64,000 nt of DNA from an uncultured Flavobacteriaceae bacterium (GTDB taxonomy: Bacteria; Bacteroidota; Bacteroidia; Flavobacteriales; Flavobacteriaceae). A program made the position numbers and the translations under genes. The notes below the pieces were generated by a model, which saw nothing but the letters and a program-made list of their open reading frames with translations, searched no databases and was not told where the DNA came from. The first letter of the stretch is position 1, and each line of letters opens with the position of its first letter. Positions 1 through 9,660 of this stretch are shown here, one piece after another. The stretch is taken from positions 17,921-81,920 of the forward strand of contig CANMSN010000015.1 in assembly GCA_947500585.1 (NCBI GenBank), written 5' to 3'.

Positions 1-1329
1 ATAATAGCTATTTACTTTAGGATATTGAAAATTGCTCACTTGTTTTTCAAATACACCATTATTATACAAAGGGTGCGAATAATTAATAGATGTGATGCGT
101 TTTTCGTTGCTAATTAAATTGTTAAAAACAGATTTGTAATTAGACAAAAGCATATTATAAGACGCTTTATTAATGTCTTTTGATGGTATAATAATTAATG
201 CTCCACTTTGAGTTGTATATTGTTTTAAAGCTGTAATTAAAGCATTTGGAATAGTATTTAACTCGTTTAGTATAATAAGGTTTTGAGATTCTAAAAGATT
301 ATAGTTTAATTGATTTTCTGTGGTTGATGTATAATTAAACATGTCATTAGAATAAATCCGTTTTAAGAACGAATCATTTCCAGCATTTACAGCAAGCACA
401 TTTACTTTAGAAGTATTATTTATATTGAAAAACAACGTGTTGTCGAATTGTAAACTGGTGTCATCAATAGTCACTTTTCCGTTTATAATATCGTTTGTAG
501 GAATTGAAAATGTGGTGCTAGTTTCCTTATCAATTGTGACAGATGTTTTAGCAATTAAATTATCATTATTAAAAAGTGATACTGGTAAGTTTTCAATCGG
601 ATTTCCGTTGTTTTTTAAAATGACTTTTAGTTCAATATTTGAAACATTTTTCTCAGAAATATAAATACTATCAATAGAAATATTTGCGGTATTTACGGGT
701 TTTAATTTTATAAAATGATAATTTAAAAGAGAATCTCTTTGGATATTTAAATCACTTTCATCTTCTTGGAAATCAGATATAAATACTAAGTTTTTTAAAG
801 TGTTACTTTGCTTTTTAAAAACTGTTCTGCTTTTTAGTAATGCGGCTTGTGTTGTTAAACTATTTGAAGCATATTTAAGTTGAAGTAATTCATTTTTTAT
901 AGCTTTAATAGTTGTGTTTTTAAAGGTGTTGTTATTGGTGATTAATGAGATGTTTTCATCTTCTGGAACATTACTAATAATATCTTGTAGAGCACGTTTT
1001 AATAATTCGCCTTGGCTGCCTTTTGCTTGCATGCTAAATGAATTATCTAAATAAATAACGGTTTCCTTTTGTGTTTTAAAAGCATCTGTTTTTGAGGTAA
1101 AAGGTTGTGCAAAGGCAAATACTAAAGCTGCAAGAAGTAATAGTCTTGTAAAAAGAATAAGCCACTTTTTGATTTGCGAGCTTTTACGTGTTTGTAATGT
1201 TGCTTCTTTTAAAAAGGCAACATTTGTAAAGGCTACTTTTTGAAACTTACGTAATTGAAATAAATGAACAATAATGGGGATGAGCAGTAAAAATAAAGCG
1301 TAAAGAAGTTCGGGGTGTTTAAACTGCAT
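1..1329 (-). CDS. BatA-domain membrane protein, C-terminus beyond window
   Basis: The gene starts with ATG at 1329 and stays open to base 1, giving 443 codons with the 3' end missing. The N-terminus MQFKHPELLYALFLLLIPII, followed by a second hydrophobic segment near residues 57-75, is the double-transmembrane N-terminal domain of the BatA/aerotolerance family (PF07584, TIGR02226). A von Willebrand-A-like stretch follows (VIYLDNSFSMQAKG, about residue 90), with the DxSxS-type start of a metal-ion-dependent adhesion site changed to DNSFS. The family sits in the inner membrane of Bacteroidota with an extracytoplasmic VWA-like domain. Its exact role is unsettled, and no bat operon neighbours are visible here. 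Confidence 0.85.
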   Translation of the reverse strand, partial: MQFKHPELLYALFLLLIPIIVHLFQLRKFQKVAFTNVAFLKEATLQTRKSSQIKKWLILFTRLLLLAALVFAFAQPFTSKTDAFKTQKETVIYLDNSFSMQAKGSQGELLKRALQDIISNVPEDENISLITNNNTFKNTTIKAIKNELLQLKYASNSLTTQAALLKSRTVFKKQSNTLKNLVFISDFQEDESDLNIQRDSLLNYHFIKLKPVNTANISIDSIYISEKNVSNIELKVILKNNGNPIENLPVSLFNNDNLIAKTSVTIDKETSTTFSIPTNDIINGKVTIDDTSLQFDNTLFFNINNTSKVNVLAVNAGNDSFLKRIYSNDMFNYTSTTENQLNYNLLESQNLIILNELNTIPNALITALKQYTTQSGALIIIPSKDINKASYNMLLSNYKSVFNNLISNEKRITSINYSHPLYNNGVFEKQVSNFQYPKVNSYY

Positions 1330-1390
1330 GTTTTATTTGATTTGTCAAATATAGAAAATGAAAATGAGATTATATATTTTATTTGTTTGG

Positions 1391-1413
1391 ATTCCTGATT
1401 TCTCGGGAATGAC
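1391..1413. repeat. short imperfect inverted repeat, possible dispersed intergenic repeat
   Basis: ATTCCTGATTTCTCGGGAAT pairs with itself (TTCCTGA against TCGGGAA with one G-T pair) and is followed by GAC. It resembles the short palindromic repeats scattered between genes in many Bacteroidota genomes. Only one copy is visible in this window, so the repeat status is an inference. Confidence 0.3.
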
Positions 1414-1427
1414 AACTTCAAAGGAAA

Positions 1428-1448
1428 CCTAGATATAAAATATCTAGG
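1428..1448 (-). terminator. hairpin downstream of the GT2 gene
   Basis: A perfect 9-bp stem (CCTAGATAT / ATATCTAGG) with a 3-nt loop lies 13 bases past the stop of the glycosyltransferase gene. On the minus strand it is followed by TTTCCTTTG. The stem is AT-rich and the T-run is weak, so it is a moderate terminator candidate. Confidence 0.4.
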
Positions 1449-1461
1449 AATTCTTTTTCAA

Positions 1462-2469
1462 TTAACAAAAGAAAACATAATCATCAATAGATTTTAAATT
1501 TAATGTATTCAGATAATCTTTTATGTCTTTTTGGGCTGTTTTATTGGCAACAGTTATAATGCTTTGAGTGTTTTTTATCTGCTCTAAATAAATAAAAGGC
1601 TTTAATATCTTTCCATAGATATCTTTCCCAATTTTTTTTGGATTATCGCAAATCCATTCGAAAGGTATGTTTTTGTTGATTAACGTTTTTGCTACTTTTT
1701 TCCCTTTATTTCCAGCGCCCCAAACTACAAGTGTTTTATTTGAATTATAATCCAACTCTAAAAAGTAGTTTAGTTTTAAATCTATAAAATGATTTTCGGC
1801 ATAATGAATGTGTGTTCTAGAAGTTCGTGTATCATAATCACGCCAATCGTGTAAAATGGTATTACAAGGTATACAGTTAATATCCTGTTTATAAAATCTA
1901 AATGCTAAATCGTAATCTTCAGGATATCTTTTCGGATTGAAGGCGTCACAAGCTAGTAAATCTTCTCTGTAAACCATCCAACAGGGCGATGGAATAACAC
2001 ATTCTTTATAGATTTCAGAATAATTAGTTCCTGTTTTTATTAATGTATTTAACCAAACTTCGTAGCTTTTATAGCCACTCTTAATACCATCAGTAGAAAA
2101 ATAATTAACTAAACCAATTGCAATATGTTGTTTTCCGTGACTCAATAAATTACCAACTAATATTTCTAACTTCTTTGGGCGCATTAAATCATCACTATCC
2201 ATTCGGGTTATGCATTCCCCTTTACTTTTTGAAAACGCAAGTTTTAGAGCTTCAATAATACCATACCTCGAATTTTTTAAAAGCGTTATTCTAGAGTCAT
2301 TTTTCGCAAATTCGTTTACTATATTATAGCTATTATCAATGGAATGGTCATCAACTATTATTAACTCCCAATTTGTATAAGTTTGTTTTAATATCGATTC
2401 TAAGCAGTCTGTTAAATACGCTTCGGTATTTTTAAAAGGAATTAAGATGCTTACTAACGGGTTGTGCAT
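1462..2469 (-). CDS. glycosyltransferase family 2 with C-terminal Rossmann-like domain
   Basis: The N-terminal half is a GT-A fold transferase: VSILIPFKN at residues 6-14, then IIVDDHSIDNS, and the metal/nucleotide-sugar motif DSDD at 91-94. No transmembrane helices are seen, so it should act in the cytoplasm or at the inner face of the membrane. The last ~90 residues hold a second nucleotide-binding-like unit beginning LVVWGAGNKGKKVAK (about 247-261), as found in some GT2 proteins of cell-surface glycan synthesis. Donor and acceptor cannot be read from sequence. It stands alone, divergent from the peptidase gene at 2557. Confidence 0.85.
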   Translation of the reverse strand: MHNPLVSILIPFKNTEAYLTDCLESILKQTYTNWELIIVDDHSIDNSYNIVNEFAKNDSRITLLKNSRYGIIEALKLAFSKSKGECITRMDSDDLMRPKKLEILVGNLLSHGKQHIAIGLVNYFSTDGIKSGYKSYEVWLNTLIKTGTNYSEIYKECVIPSPCWMVYREDLLACDAFNPKRYPEDYDLAFRFYKQDINCIPCNTILHDWRDYDTRTSRTHIHYAENHFIDLKLNYFLELDYNSNKTLVVWGAGNKGKKVAKTLINKNIPFEWICDNPKKIGKDIYGKILKPFIYLEQIKNTQSIITVANKTAQKDIKDYLNTLNLKSIDDYVFFC

Positions 2470-2556
2470 AATGCGAATTTAACAAAACCTTAAGAAAACT
2501 AGTCGTTACATAATGGTATTTTGCGCGTCAATATAAAAACTTCAAAAAACAATTGC

Positions 2557-4449
2557 ATGAATTCAAGAATATACGCTGCTCTTTTTGTAGCAATTTTACT
2601 AGCTAGTTGTAACTCAACTAAGAACACAAAAAATGATTTAGCCACCAGTTTACCTATAGATACGTCTATTGATTTAACGGCTGTTGTAGACGATAAAGCA
2701 CCAGTTACCATAAACCCTGGGCGATTTATTGTAGAATCGGTAACATACAGATTGCCAAGAGTTGTACAAGGAACTTATTCTGTAAGTGATTTTGGAAAGT
2801 ATGTGGACAATTTTAGAGCCTTAAATTACAAAGGTGAAGAAATGCCTGTTGTAAAAACAGATGAAAATACTTGGACAATAGCTAATGCAAAAGAATTGGA
2901 TAAAATTACTTATTTAGTTAATGATACTTTTGATATTGAAACTAAAGGAGGTATTGGTGGAGAGCAACCATTTTCGCCATCTGGAACTAATATAGAACCA
3001 GAAAATTATGTGCTAAACTTACATGGTTTTATTGGGTATTTCGATTCATTAAAGAACAATCAATATAAATTAGATATTACTGCACCTTCTGATTTTGTGC
3101 GTACTTCTGCACTGCAAAATATAAGTTCTAAAACAAGCGACGATGGTAAAAACACCACAACAACTTATTTAGCTCCAAGATATTTTGATATTACCGATAA
3201 TCCAATGATGTATGGTAAATTGGATGTTGAGGAATTTTTAGTTGGAGATATTAAAATTGTACTTAGTGTTTATTCTCCTAACAAAGTTCATTCTGCAGCG
3301 TCTTTAAAAGAAACGGTTTTTAAAATGATGCAAGCTCAAAAAACGTATTTAGGCGATATAAATACGACACCTCGATACGATATTTATTTGTATTTGTCAG
3401 AAGGTAAAGAAGATTCTCCAAAAGGTTTTGGAGCTTTAGAGCATCATACATCCACCGTTGTGGTATTACCAGAATCTATGAATGAAGAAGCATTAGCAGA
3501 AAGTATGATTGATGTTGTGTCTCATGAGTTTTTTCATATAGTAACACCATTGAGCGTACATTCTGAAGATGTGCATTATTTCGATTATAACAATCCTACA
3601 TTTTCTAAGCATTTATGGATGTATGAAGGTGTAACTGAATATTTTGCAACGTTATTTCAAGTGAGTGAAGGGTTAGTTGAAGAAGCAGAGTTTTCCAAAA
3701 AAGTTATGGGGAAAATTCAAGGTTCAAAACGATTGAACGATGCCATGAGTTTTACCATTATGAGTGAAAATGTTTTAAAAGATCCTTATAAAGACCAATA
3801 TTACAATGTGTACCAAAAAGGTGCATTAATTGGTATGTGTATTGATATTTTATTAAGAGAGGAAAGTAATGGTAATCGAGGCATTTTGTCTTTAATGAAA
3901 GAGCTTTCAAATAAATATGGTAAAAACAAACCGTTTGAAGATGACAAATTAATTGATGAAATTGTGGCTATGACATATCCTTCGCTTAGAGAATTTTTCG
4001 ATTCGCATGTTATTGGTGATATTCCAATTAATTACAATACCTTTTTTGAAAAAGTTGGTTTAGAAATAGGCGGGGGCAAAGTTGAAACCAATTATATTTT
4101 AATGGACGGTGCTCCAATAGTTGGAGGTGATCCAGAAAAAGGAACTATCTTTTTTTCTGATAAAGTTTCAGAAAATAGTTTTTGGGTTGAACAAGGTGTT
4201 AAACCAAATGATGTTATAAAAACTATTGATGGAAAAGACTTAACTATGGCTAATGCTAATACACTACTGCAAGAGGTTTTTAGTTGGAAGCCTGGTCAAG
4301 AAGTGGAAGTTATCCTTAACAGAGAAGGAGAAGATTTTACAGTAAAAACAACCGTAACTAAAACATATACCACAGGGAAAGGGATTATGGAAAAAGCTGA
4401 TGCAACAGATGCACAAAAGACCTTACGTGAAGCTTGGTTAAGAGGGTAA
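2557..4449 (+). CDS. M61 family (glycyl aminopeptidase-type) lipoprotein peptidase with PDZ domain
   Basis: The chosen start is ATG 2557 (MNSRIYAALFVAILLASC), which gives a lipoprotein signal with its lipid cysteine at residue 18. An upstream TTG at 2521 would put a polar tail before the signal. The zinc site HEFFH lies at residues 323-327, with the downstream glutamate region WMYEGVTEYFA, as in M61 peptidases. A PDZ domain occupies roughly the last 110 residues (KPNDVIKTIDGKDL). At 630 aa it matches the usual family length. The protein is probably exported and membrane anchored, cleaving N-terminal residues of peptides. It is a single-gene unit closed by a strong terminator. Confidence 0.9.
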   Translation: MNSRIYAALFVAILLASCNSTKNTKNDLATSLPIDTSIDLTAVVDDKAPVTINPGRFIVESVTYRLPRVVQGTYSVSDFGKYVDNFRALNYKGEEMPVVKTDENTWTIANAKELDKITYLVNDTFDIETKGGIGGEQPFSPSGTNIEPENYVLNLHGFIGYFDSLKNNQYKLDITAPSDFVRTSALQNISSKTSDDGKNTTTTYLAPRYFDITDNPMMYGKLDVEEFLVGDIKIVLSVYSPNKVHSAASLKETVFKMMQAQKTYLGDINTTPRYDIYLYLSEGKEDSPKGFGALEHHTSTVVVLPESMNEEALAESMIDVVSHEFFHIVTPLSVHSEDVHYFDYNNPTFSKHLWMYEGVTEYFATLFQVSEGLVEEAEFSKKVMGKIQGSKRLNDAMSFTIMSENVLKDPYKDQYYNVYQKGALIGMCIDILLREESNGNRGILSLMKELSNKYGKNKPFEDDKLIDEIVAMTYPSLREFFDSHVIGDIPINYNTFFEKVGLEIGGGKVETNYILMDGAPIVGGDPEKGTIFFSDKVSENSFWVEQGVKPNDVIKTIDGKDLTMANANTLLQEVFSWKPGQEVEVILNREGEDFTVKTTVTKTYTTGKGIMEKADATDAQKTLREAWLRG

Positions 4450-4467
4450 AAACTAGTTAATATTATA

Positions 4468-4513
4468 AAAGAGGGAATTATTTCAGCATCAATGCTCAAA
4501 TAATTCCCTCTTT
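4468..4513. terminator. strong intrinsic terminator after the M61 peptidase gene
   Basis: A perfect 16-bp stem (AAAGAGGGAATTATTT / AAATAATTCCCTCTTT) with a 14-nt loop, ending in TTTATTATTT, lies 18 bases past the stop codon. The rest of the gap up to 4750 is AT-rich. I see no gene in it and no confident promoter, although the promoter of the following sulfatase must lie there. Confidence 0.85.
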
Positions 4514-4750
4514 ATTATTTATTAAAATCCCTAAAAAGGAATACCACTAATTTTTTATCTAATATCATTAGTTTATTTTGGTCAATTCAGTTTATATGTC
4601 CAAATATTGATTGTAAAAACGTGAGTTAATGTGATTCATACAATTAGATGAATTACTCATAACAATATACGGAAATTAAACCTTTTGTGCTTGCAAAAGT
4701 CTATACTACTAAGTAATATAATTTAATTAAGAAACTGAACTTATAACGAT

Positions 4751-7336
4751 ATGAAAATGCTTACCACTTGCCTTCTCCTATTTCTTGTTGTTTCAATCGG
4801 CTTTAGCCAGCAACAATCCCCAAATATTCTATTAATAATTGCTGATGATATGGGTAATGATGTGCTTAGCGGTTTTGGTTTTGATAACGATTTACCCAAT
4901 ACCCCAACTTTAGATTCACTTCGAAATACAGGTGTGGCTTATAATAATTGTTGGGCTGCACCTCAATGCACGCCTACAAGAGCTGCAATTATGAGTGGAA
5001 AATTTGGGGCAAAAACAGGTGTAACAAGACCACCTTTAGTTCTGGATACTGAAGTTCACACGTCTCTATTTAAAAAAATAGCAGAACAAAGTACAACAGA
5101 TTATAGTATGGCAGCCATTGGTAAATGGCATATTGGAGGAAACTCAACCAATAATTATGACCATCCAACAAACACTGGTGTTCCACATTTTGAAGGCGTT
5201 TTTACATCTCAAGTAGATGATTATTATAATTGGACAAAATTAAAAACAGATGGTACAACCGAAAATATAACAGAATATGCAACTACACATTTTACCAATA
5301 ATGCTATTTCTTGGATAGATCAACAAACCCAACCTTGGTTTTTATGGTTGGCTCATGTAGCACCCCATGCACCTTTTCAAATACCACCATCAAATACTTA
5401 TACAAGTGATACATCAACTGATAGAGGCGTTTATTCATCAATGATAGAATCTATGGATTATGAAATTAACAGATTAATACAAAGTATGGATGAGGAAACT
5501 TTAGAAAACACTATAATTATTTTTATAGGTGATAATGGAACTCCAGGTAGAATGGCTAATTTTCCACAAGGTCATGCAAAAAGTTCCATTTATGAAGGAG
5601 GTGTTCGTGTTCCTTTAATAATTTCTGGTAAATCCGTATCTAGACAAAATGAAGTTGATGAAGGTTTGGTACAAGCTACAGATTTACACGCTACCATTTT
5701 AGAGTTAGCTGGTATCCAGCTATTAGGTGGTACATATAATAGTTTGAGTTTAAAACCTTCCTTAACTACTTTAAACAGTATAGATAGAGAAATAAATTAT
5801 ACAGATTATGAAGATGGTGGTGTAGAGATGTGGGCAACTAGAACTAACGACTACAAATTAATTGAAGACGAAAATGGTAATGAAGAGTTTTATGATATTT
5901 CTACCAATCTTCTCGAGGATAACAATTTGATTGGTAATTTAACAACAGAGCAAGAAACCATAAAAACAATGTTGCAGCAAGAAGCACAAACCATAAGAAA
6001 TAGTTGGTCTTGTAACGATGGTATTCAAAACGGCACAGAAACAACTATTGATGATTGTGATAATACTTGTGGAACAACCGATGTGTTAAGTTATGATAAT
6101 ATTCCTTGCTGTGAAACCATGCAATACCCTAGTGTGTATTACGAATATGTAGAAGGAAATCAACGCGTAGTATATTCCAACAATTACCCAAATCACGATT
6201 TCTGTTACGTTTCTCCAAGAATACCAGAACCTTATTATAAGGTATATAGATTTGATTTAACGCCATCTTTATCAGGAACAACAACCAGTATTTCTAGAGA
6301 AAATGGTAGGCCTGAAAACTTATTCGGTATTGCACTAAATGGTGTTTATATGATGCCTGCACCTGCTACTCCTTTTATTTTTGAAGACGCTAATACAGGT
6401 GAATATAATTGGGATTGGGTGTTTGAGCCTACAACAAACATTGGCTCTGGTAGAGACTTTGTGGGGTTAGATTGTGCAACAGCTCATGTAAATCCAAACA
6501 CAGGTTATCATTACCATGGCAACATGTTTTCTTATGTAGAAGAATTAAGAACAGGAATTTCAACATCAACTACACCACCTGCAGAGGTTTTACAAGTTGG
6601 TTGGGCTTCAGATGGTTTTCCTATTTTATACAGATTTGGTCCAGACCAAGATGGAAATGTAAAAGAAATGTTACCTAGCTTTCAATTAAAAAGCGGCTTA
6701 CGTCCTGGAGATGGAATTTCTGCACCTTGTGGTCCCTATTCAGGAAAATATATCAATGATTTTGAATACATTGCTGGTAAAGGCGATCTTGATGAATGCA
6801 ACGGCATAGAGGCTTCTGTAACGCTAACTACCAATCAAGGTGAAGAAATTTTTGAATATTATTATGTAATTACAGAAGAGTTTCCACAAATCTCACGTTG
6901 TATGAAAGGTAATTTTGATAGTAGTTTTATTGCTAACGCTGATGAATTGTCAGACGTTGATAATGATGGTGATGGTTTTGTAAGTGCTTTTGATTGTGAT
7001 GATAACAATGCCGATATTAATCCTTTTGCTACCGATAATCCTGCAACTACTGTAGATGAAAGCTGCGGAAATAGTACTCTGGGTGCTCAAAAATTAGATT
7101 TAGAACAACTAGGATTTTATGTAAGTGATAACCCCAATAATGGGAACTTTGACGTTATATCCTCGTATTCTGAAAAATATACTGCTAACTTATTTGATAT
7201 TAACGGTAAGCTCGTAGAAAGAAACTCAGGTACTGGCGTTGTAAAATTTACAAGTAAAAAATCGTCTGGAGTTTATGTATTAACCATTTCTAAGGGTGCT
7301 AAGCACATTGGAACTACAAAAGTTGTTGTAAAATGA
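4751..7336 (+). CDS. secreted sulfatase (S1-type) fused to a YHYH domain, T9SS cargo
   Basis: The signal peptide is about residues 1-19. Residues ~23-420 form an alkaline-phosphatase-fold sulfatase: PNILLIIADDMG gives the metal-binding aspartates, and CTPTR at 73-77 is the Cys-type formylglycine motif CxPxR. Residues ~455-735 are a separate region with YHYH at 586-589, typical of YHYH-domain proteins. An Asp-rich calcium-type loop follows (DNDGDGFVSAFDCDDNNAD, about 735-755), then a T9SS type A sorting domain from ~785 to the end. So it should be exported through the outer membrane. The next gene overlaps its stop (ATGA). It lies 4.4 kb from the PUL and its substrate is unknown. Confidence 0.9.
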   Translation: MKMLTTCLLLFLVVSIGFSQQQSPNILLIIADDMGNDVLSGFGFDNDLPNTPTLDSLRNTGVAYNNCWAAPQCTPTRAAIMSGKFGAKTGVTRPPLVLDTEVHTSLFKKIAEQSTTDYSMAAIGKWHIGGNSTNNYDHPTNTGVPHFEGVFTSQVDDYYNWTKLKTDGTTENITEYATTHFTNNAISWIDQQTQPWFLWLAHVAPHAPFQIPPSNTYTSDTSTDRGVYSSMIESMDYEINRLIQSMDEETLENTIIIFIGDNGTPGRMANFPQGHAKSSIYEGGVRVPLIISGKSVSRQNEVDEGLVQATDLHATILELAGIQLLGGTYNSLSLKPSLTTLNSIDREINYTDYEDGGVEMWATRTNDYKLIEDENGNEEFYDISTNLLEDNNLIGNLTTEQETIKTMLQQEAQTIRNSWSCNDGIQNGTETTIDDCDNTCGTTDVLSYDNIPCCETMQYPSVYYEYVEGNQRVVYSNNYPNHDFCYVSPRIPEPYYKVYRFDLTPSLSGTTTSISRENGRPENLFGIALNGVYMMPAPATPFIFEDANTGEYNWDWVFEPTTNIGSGRDFVGLDCATAHVNPNTGYHYHGNMFSYVEELRTGISTSTTPPAEVLQVGWASDGFPILYRFGPDQDGNVKEMLPSFQLKSGLRPGDGISAPCGPYSGKYINDFEYIAGKGDLDECNGIEASVTLTTNQGEEIFEYYYVITEEFPQISRCMKGNFDSSFIANADELSDVDNDGDGFVSAFDCDDNNADINPFATDNPATTVDESCGNSTLGAQKLDLEQLGFYVSDNPNNGNFDVISSYSEKYTANLFDINGKLVERNSGTGVVKFTSKKSSGVYVLTISKGAKHIGTTKVVVK

Positions 7337-7791
7337 AATCTGTAATTATAGGATGTTTAGTTCTTTTTAATGTCATATCTAATGATAGTGCTCATGATGC
7401 CATAACCGCTAAATTCCACCTGGTTAATAGAGGTGAAGTGCTATTTTTAGAAATTGATTTTAGCTCTGAAGACTTTATACTTTCAGGGGCTTCTGAAAGT
7501 CTTGTTATTACCAAAGAAGATGTTGATTATTATATAAAAGACAAAACTAGATGGTCATTCAATAAAAAAGAAATCATTCCTAAAGTTTTAAGTGTCAAGC
7601 AATATGGGCACCATACAAAAGCGGTTTGCTTTATTTCTAAGACAAAAAAACATCTTAAATCCATAGAAATTAAAAATGAATTTTTACTTAATATTGAAAA
7701 TCATTCCAATATTATAATACTTGATGTTAATGACACACATAGAGAGTTTCGTTTGCATTCCGATAGAAAAAAAATAAAAATTAATCTGTAA
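7333..7791 (+). CDS. small exported protein, weakly DUF6702-like
   Basis: This 152-aa protein has an N-terminal hydrophobic segment that could serve as a signal peptide. Its ATG overlaps the stop of the sulfatase-YHYH gene by 4 bp, which implies translational coupling and a linked role. The C-terminal part (IKNEFLLNIENHSNIIILD followed by a REFRL stretch) resembles the pattern of DUF6702 proteins (polar N-x-LL, then NIV, then a short beta-hairpin). That match is weak and comes from memory. I do not recognise a function. Confidence 0.6.
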   Translation: MKSVIIGCLVLFNVISNDSAHDAITAKFHLVNRGEVLFLEIDFSSEDFILSGASESLVITKEDVDYYIKDKTRWSFNKKEIIPKVLSVKQYGHHTKAVCFISKTKKHLKSIEIKNEFLLNIENHSNIIILDVNDTHREFRLHSDRKKIKINL

Positions 7792-7806
7792 AAAAGTAAT
7801 ATTGCA

Positions 7807-8052
7807 TTAATATTTTGCTGCTTTACCTTTTGCTAAAGACCCTGCTATAAACTCGCGTAAATCATCATTTGCTGATATTAAATCTTCATTGCGTAAATAC
7901 ATCATGTGTCCGCTTCTATAGCCTTTAAAGGTAAAGCGGTGTTTCATTTTTCCACTAGGGTCTATTTGTGCCATGGTATATTTAGCTGCAAAATAAGTAG
8001 TAGCACCAAAAACAGCACATAATAGTAAAAAGGAAGTAAAAATAAGTCGCAT
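7807..8052 (-). pseudogene. remnant of an S10 serine carboxypeptidase: signal-like N-terminus joined to the C-terminal tail
   Basis: The 81-aa frame begins with a hydrophobic leader (MRLIFTSFLLLCAVFGAT). It continues with TTYFAAKYTMAQIDPSG and FKGYRSGHMMYLRNEDL, which look like the last ~65 residues of Bacteroidota S10 carboxypeptidases, including the region around the catalytic His (GHMMY). The ~400 residues carrying the catalytic Ser and Asp are absent, and no trace of them lies nearby. The simplest reading is an in-frame internal deletion. A small functional membrane protein cannot be excluded, since the frame is intact. Confidence 0.55.
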
Positions 8053-8098
8053 AAAAATAAAATCTGAGTTAATTGTTTAAAGATAATTAAAACAAATG

Positions 8099-8863
8099 TT
8101 AAAATCCTTCAAAAACGCCTAAACCAAATAAAGCGAAATCGTATTTTACAGGATCGTTTTTATCTAGTTTTCTCAGGCTTTTATCTAATTCTAAGAGTGC
8201 TTTGGCATCGTTTTGTTTACGTTTTAATAAACCTAGTTTTCTTGCCACATTACCAGAGTGAACATCAAGAGGGCAGGAGAGTTGACTTGGTGAAATACTT
8301 TTCCAAATACCAAAATCAACACCTGTATTATCGTTTCTAACCATCCACCTTAAAAACATATTAATGCGTTTAGCTGCTGAATTTTTTAAAGGATCACTTA
8401 CATGTTTTTTCGTTCTTGACAAATGTTCAATTTCAAAAAAGGTTTCTTTAAATTTTGAAATAGCATGTTGTATTGAGTATGTCTCTTTATGCTTTGCAAA
8501 TACAGATTCTAGGCCATTATGAACTTTATAAATGTGTTGAAGTGATTTTATAAATTGAATACAATCATCACCATTAAAGGTTCGGTGCACAAAAGGTAGT
8601 AATTTTTCTAGGTCAGTATCTTGGTGGTTTAAAATAAAATCATGCGGTGCATTATCTAACAAATTCATTAACCGATTTGCATTATTAATAATACTTTTAC
8701 GGTTTCCCCAAGCTATGGTTGCCGTTAAAAAACCAGCAATTTCAATGTCTTTTTTTTTGCTAAATAAGTGCGGAATTTGAATAGGGTCGCTTTCTATAAA
8801 CTTTGGGTTATTGTATTGTGTAACTTTAGCGTTTAGAAAGTCTTTGAGGTCTTTTTTGTTCAA
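8099..8863 (-). CDS. TIGR02757 (DUF2400) family protein
   Basis: At 254 aa it has the usual length of the family. Features seen are IPHLFSKKKDIEIAGFLTATIAWGNR near residues 29-54, FVHRTFNGDDCIQF in the middle and CPLDVHSGNVARKLGLLKR toward the end; the last recalls helix-hairpin-helix DNA glycosylase-like folds. No signal peptide or membrane segment is present. Biochemical function is not established for the family. It is separated by only 6 bases from the upstream ABC ATPase gene, so the two are probably co-transcribed. Confidence 0.85.
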   Translation of the reverse strand: MNKKDLKDFLNAKVTQYNNPKFIESDPIQIPHLFSKKKDIEIAGFLTATIAWGNRKSIINNANRLMNLLDNAPHDFILNHQDTDLEKLLPFVHRTFNGDDCIQFIKSLQHIYKVHNGLESVFAKHKETYSIQHAISKFKETFFEIEHLSRTKKHVSDPLKNSAAKRINMFLRWMVRNDNTGVDFGIWKSISPSQLSCPLDVHSGNVARKLGLLKRKQNDAKALLELDKSLRKLDKNDPVKYDFALFGLGVFEGF

Positions 8864-8869
8864 GATATA

Positions 8870-9535
8870 TTAATCGTTAATGATTTTACCATCAACCATA
8901 GTCAGTTTTCTATCAGCCATATTGGCAAGTTCTTCGTTATGTGTAACAATTATAAAAGTTTGTCCAAATTCATCACGAAGTTTAAAAAAGAGGTTATGTA
9001 AGTTTTCAGCAGATTCACTATCTAAATTACCTGAAGGTTCATCGGCAAAAATTAAATCAGGATTGTTTATTAATGCTCTTGCAACGGCAACACGCTGTTG
9101 TTCTCCTCCAGATAGTTCACTGGGTTTGTGATTGTAACGATGTGATAAACCTAAAAAATCTAAAAGCTCTTTTGCGCGTTTCTCGGCATTAGTTTTTTTT
9201 GTTCCTTTTATAAAAGCAGGCAAGCATACGTTTTCTAAAGCCGTAAATTCTGGTAATAATTGATGAAACTGAAAAATAAAACCAATATGTTCATTTCTAA
9301 ATTTCGCTAAGGCTTTATCGTTAAGAGAACCTATATTCGTATCATTGATTTTAAGTTGAAAATCTGTACTAGAAGCGGCTTTGTCTAAAGTGCCTAAAAT
9401 TTGTAAAAGTGTTGTTTTTCCTGCGCCAGAAGCACCAACAATAGAAACTATTTCTCCTTTCTTAATATGGATGTTTACACCTTTTAAAACTTGTAAATCG
9501 CCGTAGAATTTATGAATATTTTTTGCTTGAATCAT
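8870..9535 (-). CDS. ABC transporter ATP-binding protein, LolD/MacB type
   Basis: Walker A is GASGAGKTT at residues 34-42. The ABC signature reads [15 protein letters not shown], Walker B is [13 protein letters not shown], and the H-loop is IIVTHNEEL. The length (221 aa) and the SGNLDS signature are typical of LolD/MacB/FtsE-like ATPases that power lipoprotein release or efflux permeases. No permease gene is adjacent, so the partner is elsewhere. First gene of a two-gene minus-strand unit with the TIGR02757 gene, divergent from folE. Confidence 0.85.
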   Translation of the reverse strand: MIQAKNIHKFYGDLQVLKGVNIHIKKGEIVSIVGASGAGKTTLLQILGTLDKAASSTDFQLKINDTNIGSLNDKALAKFRNEHIGFIFQFHQLLPEFTALENVCLPAFIKGTKKTNAEKRAKELLDFLGLSHRYNHKPSELSGGEQQRVAVARALINNPDLIFADEPSGNLDSESAENLHNLFFKLRDEFGQTFIIVTHNEELANMADRKLTMVDGKIIND

Positions 9536-9602
9536 GTACTAAAATTAACAGGAGTGAATTTAACACATTAAGGCGTTATGTACAATTAAGATTGCTTTTT
9601 TA

Positions 9603-9632
9603 TTGTCACATAATTTTTAACCTTTATATTTA
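9603..9632 (+). promoter_or_regulatory. candidate promoter of folE
   Basis: TTG at 9603-9605, a 19-base spacer, then TATATTTA at 9625-9632. This fits the Bacteroidota consensus TTG-N(~19)-TAnnTTTG at all but the last base. The folE start codon is 28 bases further on. Confidence 0.45.
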
Positions 9633-9660
9633 TTAAAAATAATTAAAGAATAAATGAATT

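Noticed and set aside
4751..7336. Including the YHYH sulfatase in the PUL
   Set aside because: It is separated by core genes (folE, ABC ATPase, TIGR02757) and two dead insertion sequences, and lacks the shared operator-like motif.
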